NCBI RefSeq assembly: GCF_000218485.1
Contig: NZ_AFPB01000142.1
Coordinates: 87,069-151,068 of the forward strand
Direction of reading: 5' to 3'
Source: Aquimarina agarivorans
Lineage (GTDB): Bacteria; Bacteroidota; Bacteroidia; Flavobacteriales; Flavobacteriaceae
DNA: 64,000 nucleotides
The notes under the pieces were generated by a model. It did no database searches and was not told the origin of the DNA. It saw only the letters and a program-made list of their open reading frames with translations. Both the position numbers and the translations under genes were made by a program. This document shows, one piece after another, positions 8,246 through 17,183 of this stretch (its first letter is position 1; each line of letters begins with the position of its first letter).

Positions 8246-9874
8246 ATGGATTTAACTTTTAATAAAAACGAAGATCATAACCGACAACTCGCATCTGAAT
8301 TAAGGAAAAAAATTTCTAAAGTTGCATTAGGTGGAGGTAGCAAACGTATTGAAAAGTTACATAGTAAAGGCAAAATGACGGCTCGAGAACGCATTGACTA
8401 CTTACTTGATAAAAATTCCGATACAATTGAAATTGGCGCCTTTGCTGGCGAAGATATGTACCAAGAGCATGGGGGTTGTCCGAGTGGTGGCGTAGTTGCT
8501 AAAATCGGCTACATTAAAGGTAAGCAATGCATTGTTGTTGCTAATGATGCCACTGTAAAAGCAGGGGCTTGGTTTCCTATAACTGCAAAAAAGAATTTAC
8601 GTGCGCAGGAAATTGCTATGGAAAACAGACTGCCTATTATTTATTTAGTAGATAGCGCCGGCGCTTATTTACCACTACAAGATGAAGTATTCCCTGACAA
8701 GGAACATTTTGGGCGTATTTTTAGAAATAATGCCCAAATGAGTAGTATGGGTATCACCCAAATTGCTGCCGTTATGGGCAGCTGTGTAGCTGGTGGTGCT
8801 TACCTACCAATTATGAGCGACGAAGCTTTAATTGTTGATAAAACAGGAAGTATTTTCCTTGCGGGAAGTTATTTGGTTAAAGCTGCTATTGGAGAGGATA
8901 TTGATAATGAAACCCTAGGCGGAGCTGCTACACATTGCGAAATTTCGGGAGTGACTGATTACAAAGCTGAAGATGATAAAGATTGCTTAGATAAGATTAA
9001 GAGTATTGTTTCTAAAATTGGAGACTATGACAAAGCGGGTTATAATCGCACTACTGTAGAAAAACCTAAAGAAAAAGAAGAAGAAATTTTTGGCTTACTT
9101 CCTAAAGAAAGGAACAAGCCATATGATATGCTACCTATTATTGAGCGATTGGTTGACAATTCGGATTTTGAACAATATAAAGCTGATTATGGAAAAACAA
9201 TTTTAACTGGCTATGCCCGTATTGAAGGTTGGGCAGTTGGCATTGTAGCCAACCAACGTTTAGTTACAAAAAATGCAAAAGGCGAAATGCAGGTTGGTGG
9301 CGTTATCTACTCCGAATCTGCAGACAAAGCAGCGCGTTTTATAGCTAATTGTAATCAAAAGAAAATTCCAATTGTTTTTTTACAAGACGTTACTGGCTTT
9401 ATGGTAGGAAGCAAAAGTGAACATGGTGGCATTATAAAAGACGGAGCAAAAATGGTAAGCGCTATGGCAAATAGTGTGGTTCCTAAATTTACAGTAATCA
9501 TTGGAAATTCATACGGAGCTGGTAATTATGCAATGTGTGGTAAAGCGTATGACCCTAGGTTGATTTTTGCTTGGCCTAGCGCCGAATTAGCCGTTATGGG
9601 AGGCGCGCAAGCTGCCAAAGTATTGCTTCAAATTGAAAAAGCATCATTAAAAGCGAAGGGAGAAAAAATTACTCCAGCTAAAGAAAAAGAACTTTTTAAT
9701 CAAATAAAGTCGCGCTACGACAAACAAACTTCTCCTTATTATGCCGCAGCGCGTTTATGGACTGATGCTATTATCAATCCCTTAGATACGCGCAAATGGA
9801 TAAGTATGGGTATTGAAGCTGCCAACCATGCACCAATTGAAAAACCTTTCAATATTGGGATTGTGCAAGTGTAG
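8246..9874 (+). CDS. Acyl-CoA carboxylase, carboxyltransferase (beta) subunit; methylcrotonyl-CoA carboxylase-like
   Basis: 542-residue carboxyltransferase with the paired crotonase-like N and C domains of the biotin-dependent acyl-CoA carboxylases; it moves CO2 from biotin to an acyl-CoA. Motifs: GKMTARERIDYLLD; GGCPSGGVVAKIGYI; DSAGAYLPLQDEVFPDKEHFGRIF followed by AQMSSMGI, which resembles methylcrotonyl-CoA carboxylase (leucine breakdown) more than propionyl-CoA carboxylase; SCVAGGAYLP; FLQDVTGFMVG; and GNSYGAGNYAMCGKAYDPRL. The biotin carboxylase partner is not in the window. The C-terminal PLDTRKWISMGIEAA is complete. The exact acyl substrate is an inference. Confidence 0.9.
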   Translation: MDLTFNKNEDHNRQLASELRKKISKVALGGGSKRIEKLHSKGKMTARERIDYLLDKNSDTIEIGAFAGEDMYQEHGGCPSGGVVAKIGYIKGKQCIVVANDATVKAGAWFPITAKKNLRAQEIAMENRLPIIYLVDSAGAYLPLQDEVFPDKEHFGRIFRNNAQMSSMGITQIAAVMGSCVAGGAYLPIMSDEALIVDKTGSIFLAGSYLVKAAIGEDIDNETLGGAATHCEISGVTDYKAEDDKDCLDKIKSIVSKIGDYDKAGYNRTTVEKPKEKEEEIFGLLPKERNKPYDMLPIIERLVDNSDFEQYKADYGKTILTGYARIEGWAVGIVANQRLVTKNAKGEMQVGGVIYSESADKAARFIANCNQKKIPIVFLQDVTGFMVGSKSEHGGIIKDGAKMVSAMANSVVPKFTVIIGNSYGAGNYAMCGKAYDPRLIFAWPSAELAVMGGAQAAKVLLQIEKASLKAKGEKITPAKEKELFNQIKSRYDKQTSPYYAAARLWTDAIINPLDTRKWISMGIEAANHAPIEKPFNIGIVQV

Positions 9875-10143
9875 TAATTAAAGCAATGTGTTGATTAAAA
9901 TTTAAATACAATATAAATATATAAAAATCAATAATTTACAAGTAAGAAAAAACGTATAAATAATAGTACTATTATATTATTCATGTGGTTTTGACTTATT
10001 TTTATGTAATATTGACTGTGACACATATGCGCCTAGTATAAACAATAATTATCATTTTATTTTTTTTATAATTTTTAACGTTAATTGATTTATTTATTAA
10101 GAGCTTTAACTTATTAAATCAATTAACTTTATAAGAAATTATT

Positions 10144-10992
10144 ATGAAAAAAATTAAAAAATTTTCCACCCTATTATTTTTAATAGTTACTACTTTGGGA
10201 TTGAACACAATTTATGCTCAATCAGCTTCTAACATGCAATTTTCAATAAATAATGTTGGTACTAATCAATTAGCATCAATAGAATTTGAAAGATTTGTCA
10301 ATTTTTTCAGCTCCGCAGCTGAATTTGCGTTTAGGCCTGCTTTTGCTGTTAATGACGGTTTTAAAGTTGATACTGCGGTATCTGATAGTGATCAATCAAC
10401 AAGGGATTTTCAAAAATGGCAATTTATACCATTAGGAAACGGTGTTTATCAAATAGTAAATGTAAGATCAAGTAAAGCTGTTAATTTTGCGAATGCTTCA
10501 TCAGCACCTACACAACAACTGGTTAACAGAAATGACCAAGGCCAACAATTCAGAGCTTTAAGGGTCAATTCTAATATTTACAGATTTCAAAATGTATTAA
10601 CTGGTCGATTTTTAGCAGCAAGCAACACTGCGTTAATATTACAAACAAATCAAGCGAACAATACAGCTCAACAATGGAGAATAAACAATGTAGCACCATC
10701 AACATTTGGAGATCCAACTGAAGTTAATGAAAGTTTTATTGTGGCTCCGCTACCTGCTAATAATGTTACAACTTTATTTTTTAATAGCAATAGAGCTATA
10801 CCAAACGGATCATATCGAATATTGGAAAGAGGCTTTATTCCAACCAATGTGAGTGGTCGTTTTAATATTAAGAGAGGTGAAAATTCCATAGAAATAGATG
10901 TTAGCGCTATTCCTGTTGGTTTTCATAGAGTGGATATTATTGATGGAAATGGAAGAAGAGTACGTTCAGCTAATTTAGCTATTGCAAGGTAG
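10144..10992 (+). CDS. Secreted protein with RICIN-type beta-trefoil-like domain
   Basis: 282 residues. An N-terminal signal peptide (cleaved near IYAQ) is followed by a region with QxW-type repeats typical of ricin-B lectins: FQKWQFIPLGNGVYQIVNV, QFRALRVNSNIYRFQNV and AQQWRINNV (about 92-185). The last 85 residues (VAPLPANNVTTLFF through VGFHRVDIIDGNGRRVRSANL) resemble a degenerate T9SS C-terminal sorting domain, ending in a basic residue as those domains often do. Likely an exported carbohydrate-binding protein. No catalytic domain is visible. Monocistronic, with a strong terminator downstream. Confidence 0.75.
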   Translation: MKKIKKFSTLLFLIVTTLGLNTIYAQSASNMQFSINNVGTNQLASIEFERFVNFFSSAAEFAFRPAFAVNDGFKVDTAVSDSDQSTRDFQKWQFIPLGNGVYQIVNVRSSKAVNFANASSAPTQQLVNRNDQGQQFRALRVNSNIYRFQNVLTGRFLAASNTALILQTNQANNTAQQWRINNVAPSTFGDPTEVNESFIVAPLPANNVTTLFFNSNRAIPNGSYRILERGFIPTNVSGRFNIKRGENSIEIDVSAIPVGFHRVDIIDGNGRRVRSANLAIAR

Positions 10993-11063
10993 TTCTTTCT
11001 CTAGCTTAAAGCATTATACTGTTTCAAACATCAAATTACCCATTTAAAACCAAAGCTGATATA

Positions 11064-11103
11064 AAAAGAGGCATAAAAATCAAAAAATTTTTATGCCTCT
11101 TTT
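11064..11103. terminator. Strong bidirectional terminator
   Basis: AAAAGAGGCATAAAAAT (11064-11080) and its exact reverse complement (11087-11103) flank a 6-nt A-rich loop. It lies between convergent genes and serves the RICIN-like gene and possibly the minus-strand DUF1801 operon. Confidence 0.88.
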
Positions 11104-11197
11104 CAGTTGCAGACGTCTATTAATGTTTCTACTTAAAATAAATAAAACTACTAAACACTGCCATTTGCAATGCAAATAAGCAACACATACTTTAAAA

Positions 11198-11542
11198 TTA
11201 TTTACAAATTTCTATTGCTGCGTTAACTATTTCTATTATTAAACGTAAAGGGATATCCTGAGTTGGATTAATATGTAATGATTTCATTTGCTTTCGATCT
11301 CTCAGTTCTAATGCTTCAAAATCCAACCGCTTTCCACTAACAAATAAAATATAGGGTAAAGCTGTAGCTTTTTCTATAGTTAAAAAGCAAAACATCTTTT
11401 TCTTGTAACTAAAGCAAGGAATTCCCCATTTTAATGTTTCAGTAACAAGCGCATTTTGATCCACTATAATTTGCCGTAAAGCCAGTAAACAACTTTTATT
11501 AGGTTCCTGCTTATTGGAATAATAGGCATCAACTTTATTCAT
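11198..11542 (-). CDS. DUF1801 family protein
   Basis: 114-residue small soluble protein of the DUF1801/YdhG fold (phosphoribosylformylglycinamidine synthase-like alpha/beta). The family signature is visible as LRQIIVDQNALVTETLKWGIPCFSYKKKMFCFL followed by the ligand-pocket segment ALPYILFVSGKRLD. Many DUF1801 genes sit beside YafY-type regulators, as here: it lies 9 bp downstream of the WYL/effector-domain gene on the same strand. No biochemical role is known to me. Confidence 0.8.
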   Translation of the reverse strand: MNKVDAYYSNKQEPNKSCLLALRQIIVDQNALVTETLKWGIPCFSYKKKMFCFLTIEKATALPYILFVSGKRLDFEALELRDRKQMKSLHINPTQDIPLRLIIEIVNAAIEICK

Positions 11543-11551
11543 AACATATGC

Positions 11552-12773
11552 TTATTTTATGGCTACATAAATAGATACCTCAGCATTTTTTGTATCCTTT
11601 GATTTTTCATTGTATACTTCAAAATCAACCGAATAAGCTCTATTTAAATCAGATTGCCATATTTTTATCCATTCATTAATTACCAAGTTCTGGGTAAGGT
11701 CTCCTTTGGCAACAATCTGCTTGTAATTTCCTCCTTCAATGAACATCCCTTCCATCCCATTTGGAATTACATCCAAATGAGCTACTTTACACCCTAGTAA
11801 GGTAGTATATGGCTTAGTATGATCACTCTGGTAATTAGTATAAACAGCATAAACTGTGTCATTAATTTTATTTGGAATTCTATTTATAAAATTTTCTTTC
11901 ACAAATCGATCCCATAGCGCTGGAATATCTTTGGCCGCCTGACTATTTTCATTGGTAGTTTTAACGCTAATTCCAATAATCTTAAACGGTGTAATTTTTA
12001 CTTTTTTCATTGTTTCCTTTTTTTGATTTGCATCAAAATTAGTAACACTTAATGTCAAAGGTATGTCAGGGGTACTTCTTCTTTTTTTATGACACTCCTC
12101 CATATACTGTTGAAAGGTCATTTCATGAGGTGTAAATACCGTGTTTAACTTGATTATACGCTGTATGCAATCCAATCGGAATGCCCTAAATTCATTTTTT
12201 AAACAACAAAAAGCAATCAACACCCAATTGTTTTGAGTAGTATACAATGCAAAAGGTTCAATTTTCTTTGGAATATTCTTTTTTTTGAGAAAAGTATTCA
12301 ATTTCAACGTTTTGAAACAGGACAATTGCAGACTGCAGCTGAATAAGGTAATTACTTGTCTTTAGATTTTCTAAATTATTTCTTATCTGAATTCTATCAG
12401 AAACCAGTTCCATTTTCTCCTTTTGCGAACCTCTCAGAGTGGCTTTAATTTTTGTAATGGCACTTTCATAATAGTTGACTAAAGACTGATCTCGATTCTT
12501 TTTTATTAACTGTTCCGCTGTGATTAAAGCATTTGCCTCTTCTTGTGTAAACATTACAGGTTGTAAGATATAGCCGTCCATAATGGTATATCCTTTGCCT
12601 TCTTCAGTAACAATTGGAATGCCTGATTGTTCCAAAGTTCTTAAATCCCTATAAATAGTACGCACACTAACCCTATGTTTTTTAGCTAATTCGGAAGCAG
12701 TACTAATGCGTTTGGACTGTAATTGGGTCAAAATTGCTATCAATCTCGATAATCTAGGTTTACCTTTTTCCAT
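11552..12773 (-). pseudogene. YafY-type HTH/WYL regulator plus GyrI-like effector domain, frameshifted
   Basis: Two overlapping minus-strand frames together make one regulator. The first (12773 to 12258) gives a winged-helix HTH (residues 1-60, ASELAKKHRVSVRTIYRDLRTLEQSGIPI), a linker helix and the start of a WYL domain ending IEYFSQKK. The second (to 11552) continues the WYL domain (NIPKKIEPFALYTTQNNWVLIAFC...FRAFRLDCIQRI) and then a GyrI-like small-molecule-binding domain (about 150 residues from MKKVKITPFKIIGI). The break is in a run of eight A (minus strand; T at 12279-12286). Seven A would give a continuous protein of about 405 residues. It could be a true mutation, polymerase slippage or a sequencing error. 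The second part might also be translated alone. Confidence 0.8.
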
Positions 12774-12790
12774 TGCATGACTTCAGTTTT

Positions 12791-13438
12791 TTAATTTTTA
12801 TCTGCTAGCATAGGTACAAATCTAAATTCACCAAACTCTTGTTTTTGAAATGTTTTTTCGTCAGTGCGCACGTACAAATGCATGATTTGTGGGTCTTTCC
12901 CCACCGGAATTACCAATCTACCTCCAATAGCGACCTGACTTAAAAGCGCTTTTGGTACAAATGGGGCTCCCGCAGTAACAATTATGGATTGAAAAGGGGC
13001 TTCTTCGGGCAATCCCTTATACCCATCGCCAAAAATTAAACGTTTGGGTCGGTAATTTAATTTAGGCAATAGTTTTTGGGTTGCTTTAAATAATTCCTGC
13101 TGACGTTCAATGGAATAAACCTTAGCTCCTAAATGACACAATACAGCTGTTTGATAGCCGGAGCCTGTACCTATTTCCAACACCTTATCTCCTTTTTTTA
13201 TTTGCATCAATTCGGTTTGAAAAGCCACAGTAAATGGGTGCGATATTGTTTGTGACGCACCAATGGGAAATGCTTTGTCTTGATACGCATGATTTTCAAA
13301 AGCAGCATCCAAAAATAAATGCCTGGGTATCTGATGAATTGCCTCCAAAACTGAAATGTCTTTTATTCCTTTTTTTACAAGCGCTTCTACAAGCAATTTT
13401 CGTTTCCCTTGATGTTTTGGCAGGTCTTTATGAAGCAT
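12791..13438 (-). CDS. pcm: Protein-L-isoaspartate (D-aspartate) O-methyltransferase
   Basis: 215-residue PCMT, a cytosolic SAM-dependent enzyme that methylates isoaspartyl residues so that damaged proteins can be repaired. Motifs: IPRHLFLDAAF and AYQDKAFPIGASQTISHPF (substrate loop), LEIGTGSGYQTAVLCHLG (SAM motif I), GDGYKGLPEEAPFQSIIVTAGAP (motifs II/III) and GGRLVIPVG. Length matches the family. It lies 17 bp upstream of the WYL regulator gene on the same strand, possibly co-transcribed. Confidence 0.95.
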   Translation of the reverse strand: MLHKDLPKHQGKRKLLVEALVKKGIKDISVLEAIHQIPRHLFLDAAFENHAYQDKAFPIGASQTISHPFTVAFQTELMQIKKGDKVLEIGTGSGYQTAVLCHLGAKVYSIERQQELFKATQKLLPKLNYRPKRLIFGDGYKGLPEEAPFQSIIVTAGAPFVPKALLSQVAIGGRLVIPVGKDPQIMHLYVRTDEKTFQKQEFGEFRFVPMLADKN

Positions 13439-13774
13439 AATTTTTTATTGTTCCGTAAAAATAAACTATTGCGATATTTTTTTGACTTCTAAATTTAAAT
13501 AAAGCAGTATTAAGTCCTATTTTTGTGTAGTATCATTTGCAATTTGAATTTACTAAAAAGTAAAATTATAGTTTTTTTAATCAATCATTAAAATGAATGC
13601 TGTATTAGAAGTAATTAAAAAACATATACTACTATAAATATCAATTGCAAATCATATAAATTTTTATTTCACAACATCAGAAAGATAAAATCTTTTGAAG
13701 CTTTATTACTGCTTTTCAGTAAAAATTAAGCTTGTAAAACAAATTCCACTTGATGTGGATTAAAACATGAATTT
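13439..13774. other. 336-bp divergent intergenic region
   Basis: Should contain promoters for pcm (minus) and the oxidoreductase (plus). TATTTTTG at 13517-13524 fits TAnnTTTG. A 10-bp inverted pair, ATTTGCAATT (near 13529) and AATTGCAAAT (near 13643), lies about 105 bp apart. No gene seen. Confidence 0.4.
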
Positions 13775-14740
13775 ATGCTTAAAGCAGGAGTAATTGGGGC
13801 GGGTCACTTAGGTAAAATACATCTTAGATTATTATCCGAATCCAAAAATTATGAATTAGTAGGTTTCTACGATTCGGATGAAATCCATGCACAACAAATA
13901 GTTAAAGAATTTGGATATACCTATTTTGATTCATTAAGTAAGCTCATTGATGCAGTGGATGTGGTGGATATTGTAACCCCTACTTTCGCTCATTTTGAAA
14001 CTGCCAAAAAAGCAATTGAAAGCGGTAAACACGTATTTATTGAAAAACCCATTACTAATACTATTGCTGAAGCTGAGGCCTTAATTTCATTAGCTCAAAA
14101 ACACAACGTAAAAGGACAAGTAGGTCATGTGGAACGATTCAATCCAGCATTTACTGCCATAAAAAATAAAATTAATAATCCGATGTTTATAGAAACACAT
14201 CGTTTGGCTGAATTTAATCCGCGGGGTACTGATGTCCCAGTAGTGTTGGATTTAATGATTCATGATATTGATGCTATTTTAAGCGTCATCAACTCGGATG
14301 TGAAAAGTGTTACTGCCAGTGGCGTTGCGGTCATTAGCGAAACTCCTGATATTGCTAATGCCCGAATTGAATTTGAAAATGGCTGCGTTGCTAACTTGAC
14401 TGCTAGTAGAATTTCATTAAAAAGCATGCGTAAAACACGATTCTTTCAAAAGGATGCTTACATATCGGTTGACTTTTTTGAAAAGAAATGTGAGGTTGTT
14501 AAAATGAAGGATGCCCCTGAAAGTTCAGGAGAATTTGATATGATTCTACAAAATGCAGAAGGAGTAAAAAAACAAATTTATTTTGAAAATCCTGAAATAG
14601 GTGCCAATAATGCCATTTTAGACGAGTTAGACGCTTTCGCAGAAGCGATACATACAAACGCTACCCCTATTGTTAGTTTAGAACAAGCTACTGCTGCTTT
14701 AAAAGTAGCCTTGGCAGTAATAAAAGATTTCTCTGCTTAA
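13775..14740 (+). CDS. Gfo/Idh/MocA-family oxidoreductase
   Basis: 321-residue NAD(P)-dependent oxidoreductase. The N-terminal Rossmann domain has GVIGAGHLGKIH (6-17); then DIVTPTFAHFETAKKAIESGKHVFIEKPIT carries the family EKP motif with the catalytic Lys; GQVGHVERFNPAF and DLMIHDIDAILS follow, with the active-site His/Asp region. Members act on sugars, inositols and related substrates; similar flavobacterial genes next to yggS have, to my knowledge, no firm assignment. Seven bases separate it from yggS, so the two are probably one transcript. Substrate unknown. Confidence 0.9.
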   Translation: MLKAGVIGAGHLGKIHLRLLSESKNYELVGFYDSDEIHAQQIVKEFGYTYFDSLSKLIDAVDVVDIVTPTFAHFETAKKAIESGKHVFIEKPITNTIAEAEALISLAQKHNVKGQVGHVERFNPAFTAIKNKINNPMFIETHRLAEFNPRGTDVPVVLDLMIHDIDAILSVINSDVKSVTASGVAVISETPDIANARIEFENGCVANLTASRISLKSMRKTRFFQKDAYISVDFFEKKCEVVKMKDAPESSGEFDMILQNAEGVKKQIYFENPEIGANNAILDELDAFAEAIHTNATPIVSLEQATAALKVALAVIKDFSA

Positions 14741-14747
14741 AAATTAT

Positions 14748-15428
14748 ATGACAAATTCCATAACAACTAATATTGCCACTTTTAAAAAGCAAATTCCCGA
14801 ACAAGTAACTTTAGTGGCTGTTTCCAAAACAAAGCCTATTGAAGATTTACAGGAAGCCTATAGTGCAGGTCAACGAATTTTTGGCGAAAACAAAATTCAG
14901 GAAATGGCAGAAAAATGGGAAAAACTACCTAAAGATATTGAATGGCATATGATTGGGCACGTACAGACTAATAAGGTGAAGTACATGGCGCCCTTTGTAC
15001 ATTTAATTCATGCTGTGGATAGTTTTAGATTACTTAACGAAATTAACAAACAGGCTTTAAAAAACAATCGTATTATACATTGTTTATTACAACTTAAAAT
15101 TGCAGAAGAAGATTCAAAATTTGGACTGTCTTTACGTGATTTAACAAGTATTTTAAAACATCCTGAACTGAGTGATTTAAAAAACGTTATGATTACTGGT
15201 TTTATGGGAATGGCTACCTTTACTTCTAACGAAAATCAACTGAAAAATGAATTTAGTTACTTAAAAGAGCAATTTTCTATATTTAAAAAAGAAATTGACC
15301 AACCAAATGTACAGCTGAACACTTTATCCATGGGTATGAGTGGCGACTACTCTATTGCAATTTCTTGCGGAAGCACAATGATTAGAGTAGGAAGTGCTAT
15401 TTTTGGAGCTAGGAATTATAGGAAGTGA
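14748..15428 (+). CDS. yggS: YggS/PROSC-family pyridoxal phosphate homeostasis protein
   Basis: 226-residue PLP-binding TIM-barrel protein that buffers pyridoxal phosphate and influences amino-acid and keto-acid balance; it has no known enzymatic turnover. Motifs: LVAVSKTKPIEDLQEAY with the PLP-binding Lys, GENKIQEMAEKW, EWHMIGHVQTNKVKYM, GFMGMATF, and the phosphate-binding LSMGMSGDYSIAISCGSTMIRVGSAIFG. Complete at both ends. Translationally close to the upstream oxidoreductase. Its stop codon is 22 bp before the GGAATTT repeat tract. Confidence 0.95.
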   Translation: MTNSITTNIATFKKQIPEQVTLVAVSKTKPIEDLQEAYSAGQRIFGENKIQEMAEKWEKLPKDIEWHMIGHVQTNKVKYMAPFVHLIHAVDSFRLLNEINKQALKNNRIIHCLLQLKIAEEDSKFGLSLRDLTSILKHPELSDLKNVMITGFMGMATFTSNENQLKNEFSYLKEQFSIFKKEIDQPNVQLNTLSMGMSGDYSIAISCGSTMIRVGSAIFGARNYRK

Positions 15429-15450
15429 GAAGTTAAGAAGTTAAAAATTT

Positions 15451-15611
15451 GGAATTTGGAATTTGGAATTTGGAATTTGGAATTTGGAATTTGGAATTTG
15501 GAATTTGGAATTTGGAATTTGGAATTTGGAATTTGGAATTTGGAATTTGGAATTTGGAATTTGGAATTTGGAATTTGGAATTTGGAATTTGGAATTTGGA
15601 ATTTGGAATTT
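15451..15611. repeat. 23 perfect tandem copies of the heptamer GGAATTT
   Basis: 161 bp made of exactly 23 uninterrupted GGAATTT units (AAATTCC on the other strand). Because the unit is 7 bp and has no stop in any phase, all six frames stay open and spurious ORFs appear on both strands; these are not genes. The tract lies 22 bp past yggS and 87 bp before the TTG start of the exonuclease/GIY-YIG gene, so copy-number change would alter the spacing of that gene's upstream region. Confidence 0.98.
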
Positions 15612-15698
15612 TTTTGAATGCTTCAAAAAAATTCTTTAAAACTCACAACCCACAACTGATAACCACAACCAACAACAGACAACCAAAAAAAAAAGAAT

Positions 15699-17063
15699 TT
15701 GTACGCTATACTTGACATAGAAACTACTGGAGGTAAATTCAATGAAGAAGGGATTACCGAGATAGCGATATACAAATTTGATGGACACCAAGTAGTTGAT
15801 CAATTTATCAGTCTGGTGAATCCTGAACGCCCAATTCAACCCTTTGTTGAAAAATTAACTGGCATTAACGCCGCTATGCTTAAAAGCGCTCCTAAATTTT
15901 ATGAGGTTGCCAAGCGTATTGTTGAAATTACTGAAGACAGCATTATTGTAGCACACAATGCCGTGTTTGATTACCGTATTTTACGAACAGAATTTAAAAG
16001 ATTAGGTTACAAATTTGAAAAAAACTCATTGTGTACCGTGGAACTTTCCAAAGTACTACTCCCTGAGCAGGAATCTCACAGTTTAGGAAAATTAGTACGT
16101 TCCCTTGGTATCCCCATTGCCGACAGGCATAGAGCCAGTGGTGATGCTTTGGCAACTGTTGAATTATTTAAATTATTATTGAATAAAGATTTAGATAAAG
16201 AAATAATTACAAGTACTATTAAAGACCTTAATGTACAGTATAATGATAAACTACAAGAGTTATTAAAAGATTTACCCGGGAGTACAGGCATTTATTATAT
16301 GCATGATAAGGAGGGTAAAATAATTTATATTGGCAAAAGTAAAAACATCAAAAAACGAATCAATCAGCATTTTGTAGCCACCAATAAAAAAGCAAAAGCT
16401 ATTCAAAATGAAGTAGCTCGTATTAGTTTTGAAATCACAGGTTCGGAAATGATTGCTTTGTTAAAAGAGAATGAAGAAATTAAACGGCACAAACCCAAAT
16501 ACAATTATGCATTAAAACGCTCCATTTATACGCATGCCCTATACCCAATTACGGATGCTAATGGCTATATTCACTTAAAACTACTTAAAGCAGATGGCCG
16601 TAAAAAACATATAATTACCTTTTCAAACCGTGATTCAGGAAAGGCTTTTTTACATAAAATTAGTGAAATACATGGCTTATGCGAAAAATTTACTGGTGTA
16701 TACGAAGGGAAAGGAAATTGTCACAAATATGGCATTGATGAATGCGCCGGAGCATGCATTGGTAATGAATCCTACGAGGTATACAATACTCGTGTCAGGG
16801 AAATTATTGAACAATTTACCTTTAGAAATAAAAACATGCTAATCATTAGTAAAGGTAGAGATACAGGAGAAAAAAGCGTCACGCTAATTGAAAATAGTAA
16901 ATTTAAAGGCTTTGGATATTTCAAATTAAATCATCAAATTTCATCGTTAGAAATCATTCACTCACTTATCACTCCTATGCATCATAACAAAGATGCACAG
17001 CATATTATACAAACACAATTGCGTAAAGATCGTAGGTTGAAAATTTTACCTTTGCCTAGTTGA
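15699..17063 (+). CDS. DEDDh 3'-5' exonuclease fused to a GIY-YIG nuclease domain
   Basis: 454 residues. The N-terminal domain (1-170) is a DnaQ/epsilon-type exonuclease: YAILDIETTGG supplies Asp/Glu of site I, VAHNAVFDYRIL site II, and HRASGDALATVELF the catalytic His and Asp. A GIY-YIG domain follows (about 195-275; GSTGIYYMHDKEGKIIYIGKS), like the UvrC N terminus, then a roughly 180-residue C-terminal region with four Cys/His-rich positions (GKGNCHKYGIDECAGACIG). Probable role: DNA repair or processing, as in Cho/DnaQ fusions. The start must be TTG at 15699: stops lie just upstream in frame, no ATG is available, and MYAILD matches the family N terminus. Confidence 0.92.
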   Translation: MYAILDIETTGGKFNEEGITEIAIYKFDGHQVVDQFISLVNPERPIQPFVEKLTGINAAMLKSAPKFYEVAKRIVEITEDSIIVAHNAVFDYRILRTEFKRLGYKFEKNSLCTVELSKVLLPEQESHSLGKLVRSLGIPIADRHRASGDALATVELFKLLLNKDLDKEIITSTIKDLNVQYNDKLQELLKDLPGSTGIYYMHDKEGKIIYIGKSKNIKKRINQHFVATNKKAKAIQNEVARISFEITGSEMIALLKENEEIKRHKPKYNYALKRSIYTHALYPITDANGYIHLKLLKADGRKKHIITFSNRDSGKAFLHKISEIHGLCEKFTGVYEGKGNCHKYGIDECAGACIGNESYEVYNTRVREIIEQFTFRNKNMLIISKGRDTGEKSVTLIENSKFKGFGYFKLNHQISSLEIIHSLITPMHHNKDAQHIIQTQLRKDRRLKILPLPS

Positions 17064-17183
17064 CATACACTGAATGTTACAAAAGATTTGTACTTTTATT
17101 TAGGGATAATACTGGTTATGATTTTAAACTACTTATTAAATGCCGGAAATGGTATTACATTAACCTTATTAAATTAAATTAAA

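Noticed and set aside
15451..15611. Possible CRISPR array
   Set aside because: Units are 7 bp, identical and without spacers; no cas genes nearby.
15441..15715. Long open frames on both strands through the GGAATTT tract (heptad-repeat peptides)
   Set aside because: The 7-bp unit has no stop codon in any phase on either strand, so open frames are automatic. No start context, and no sign of coding use.
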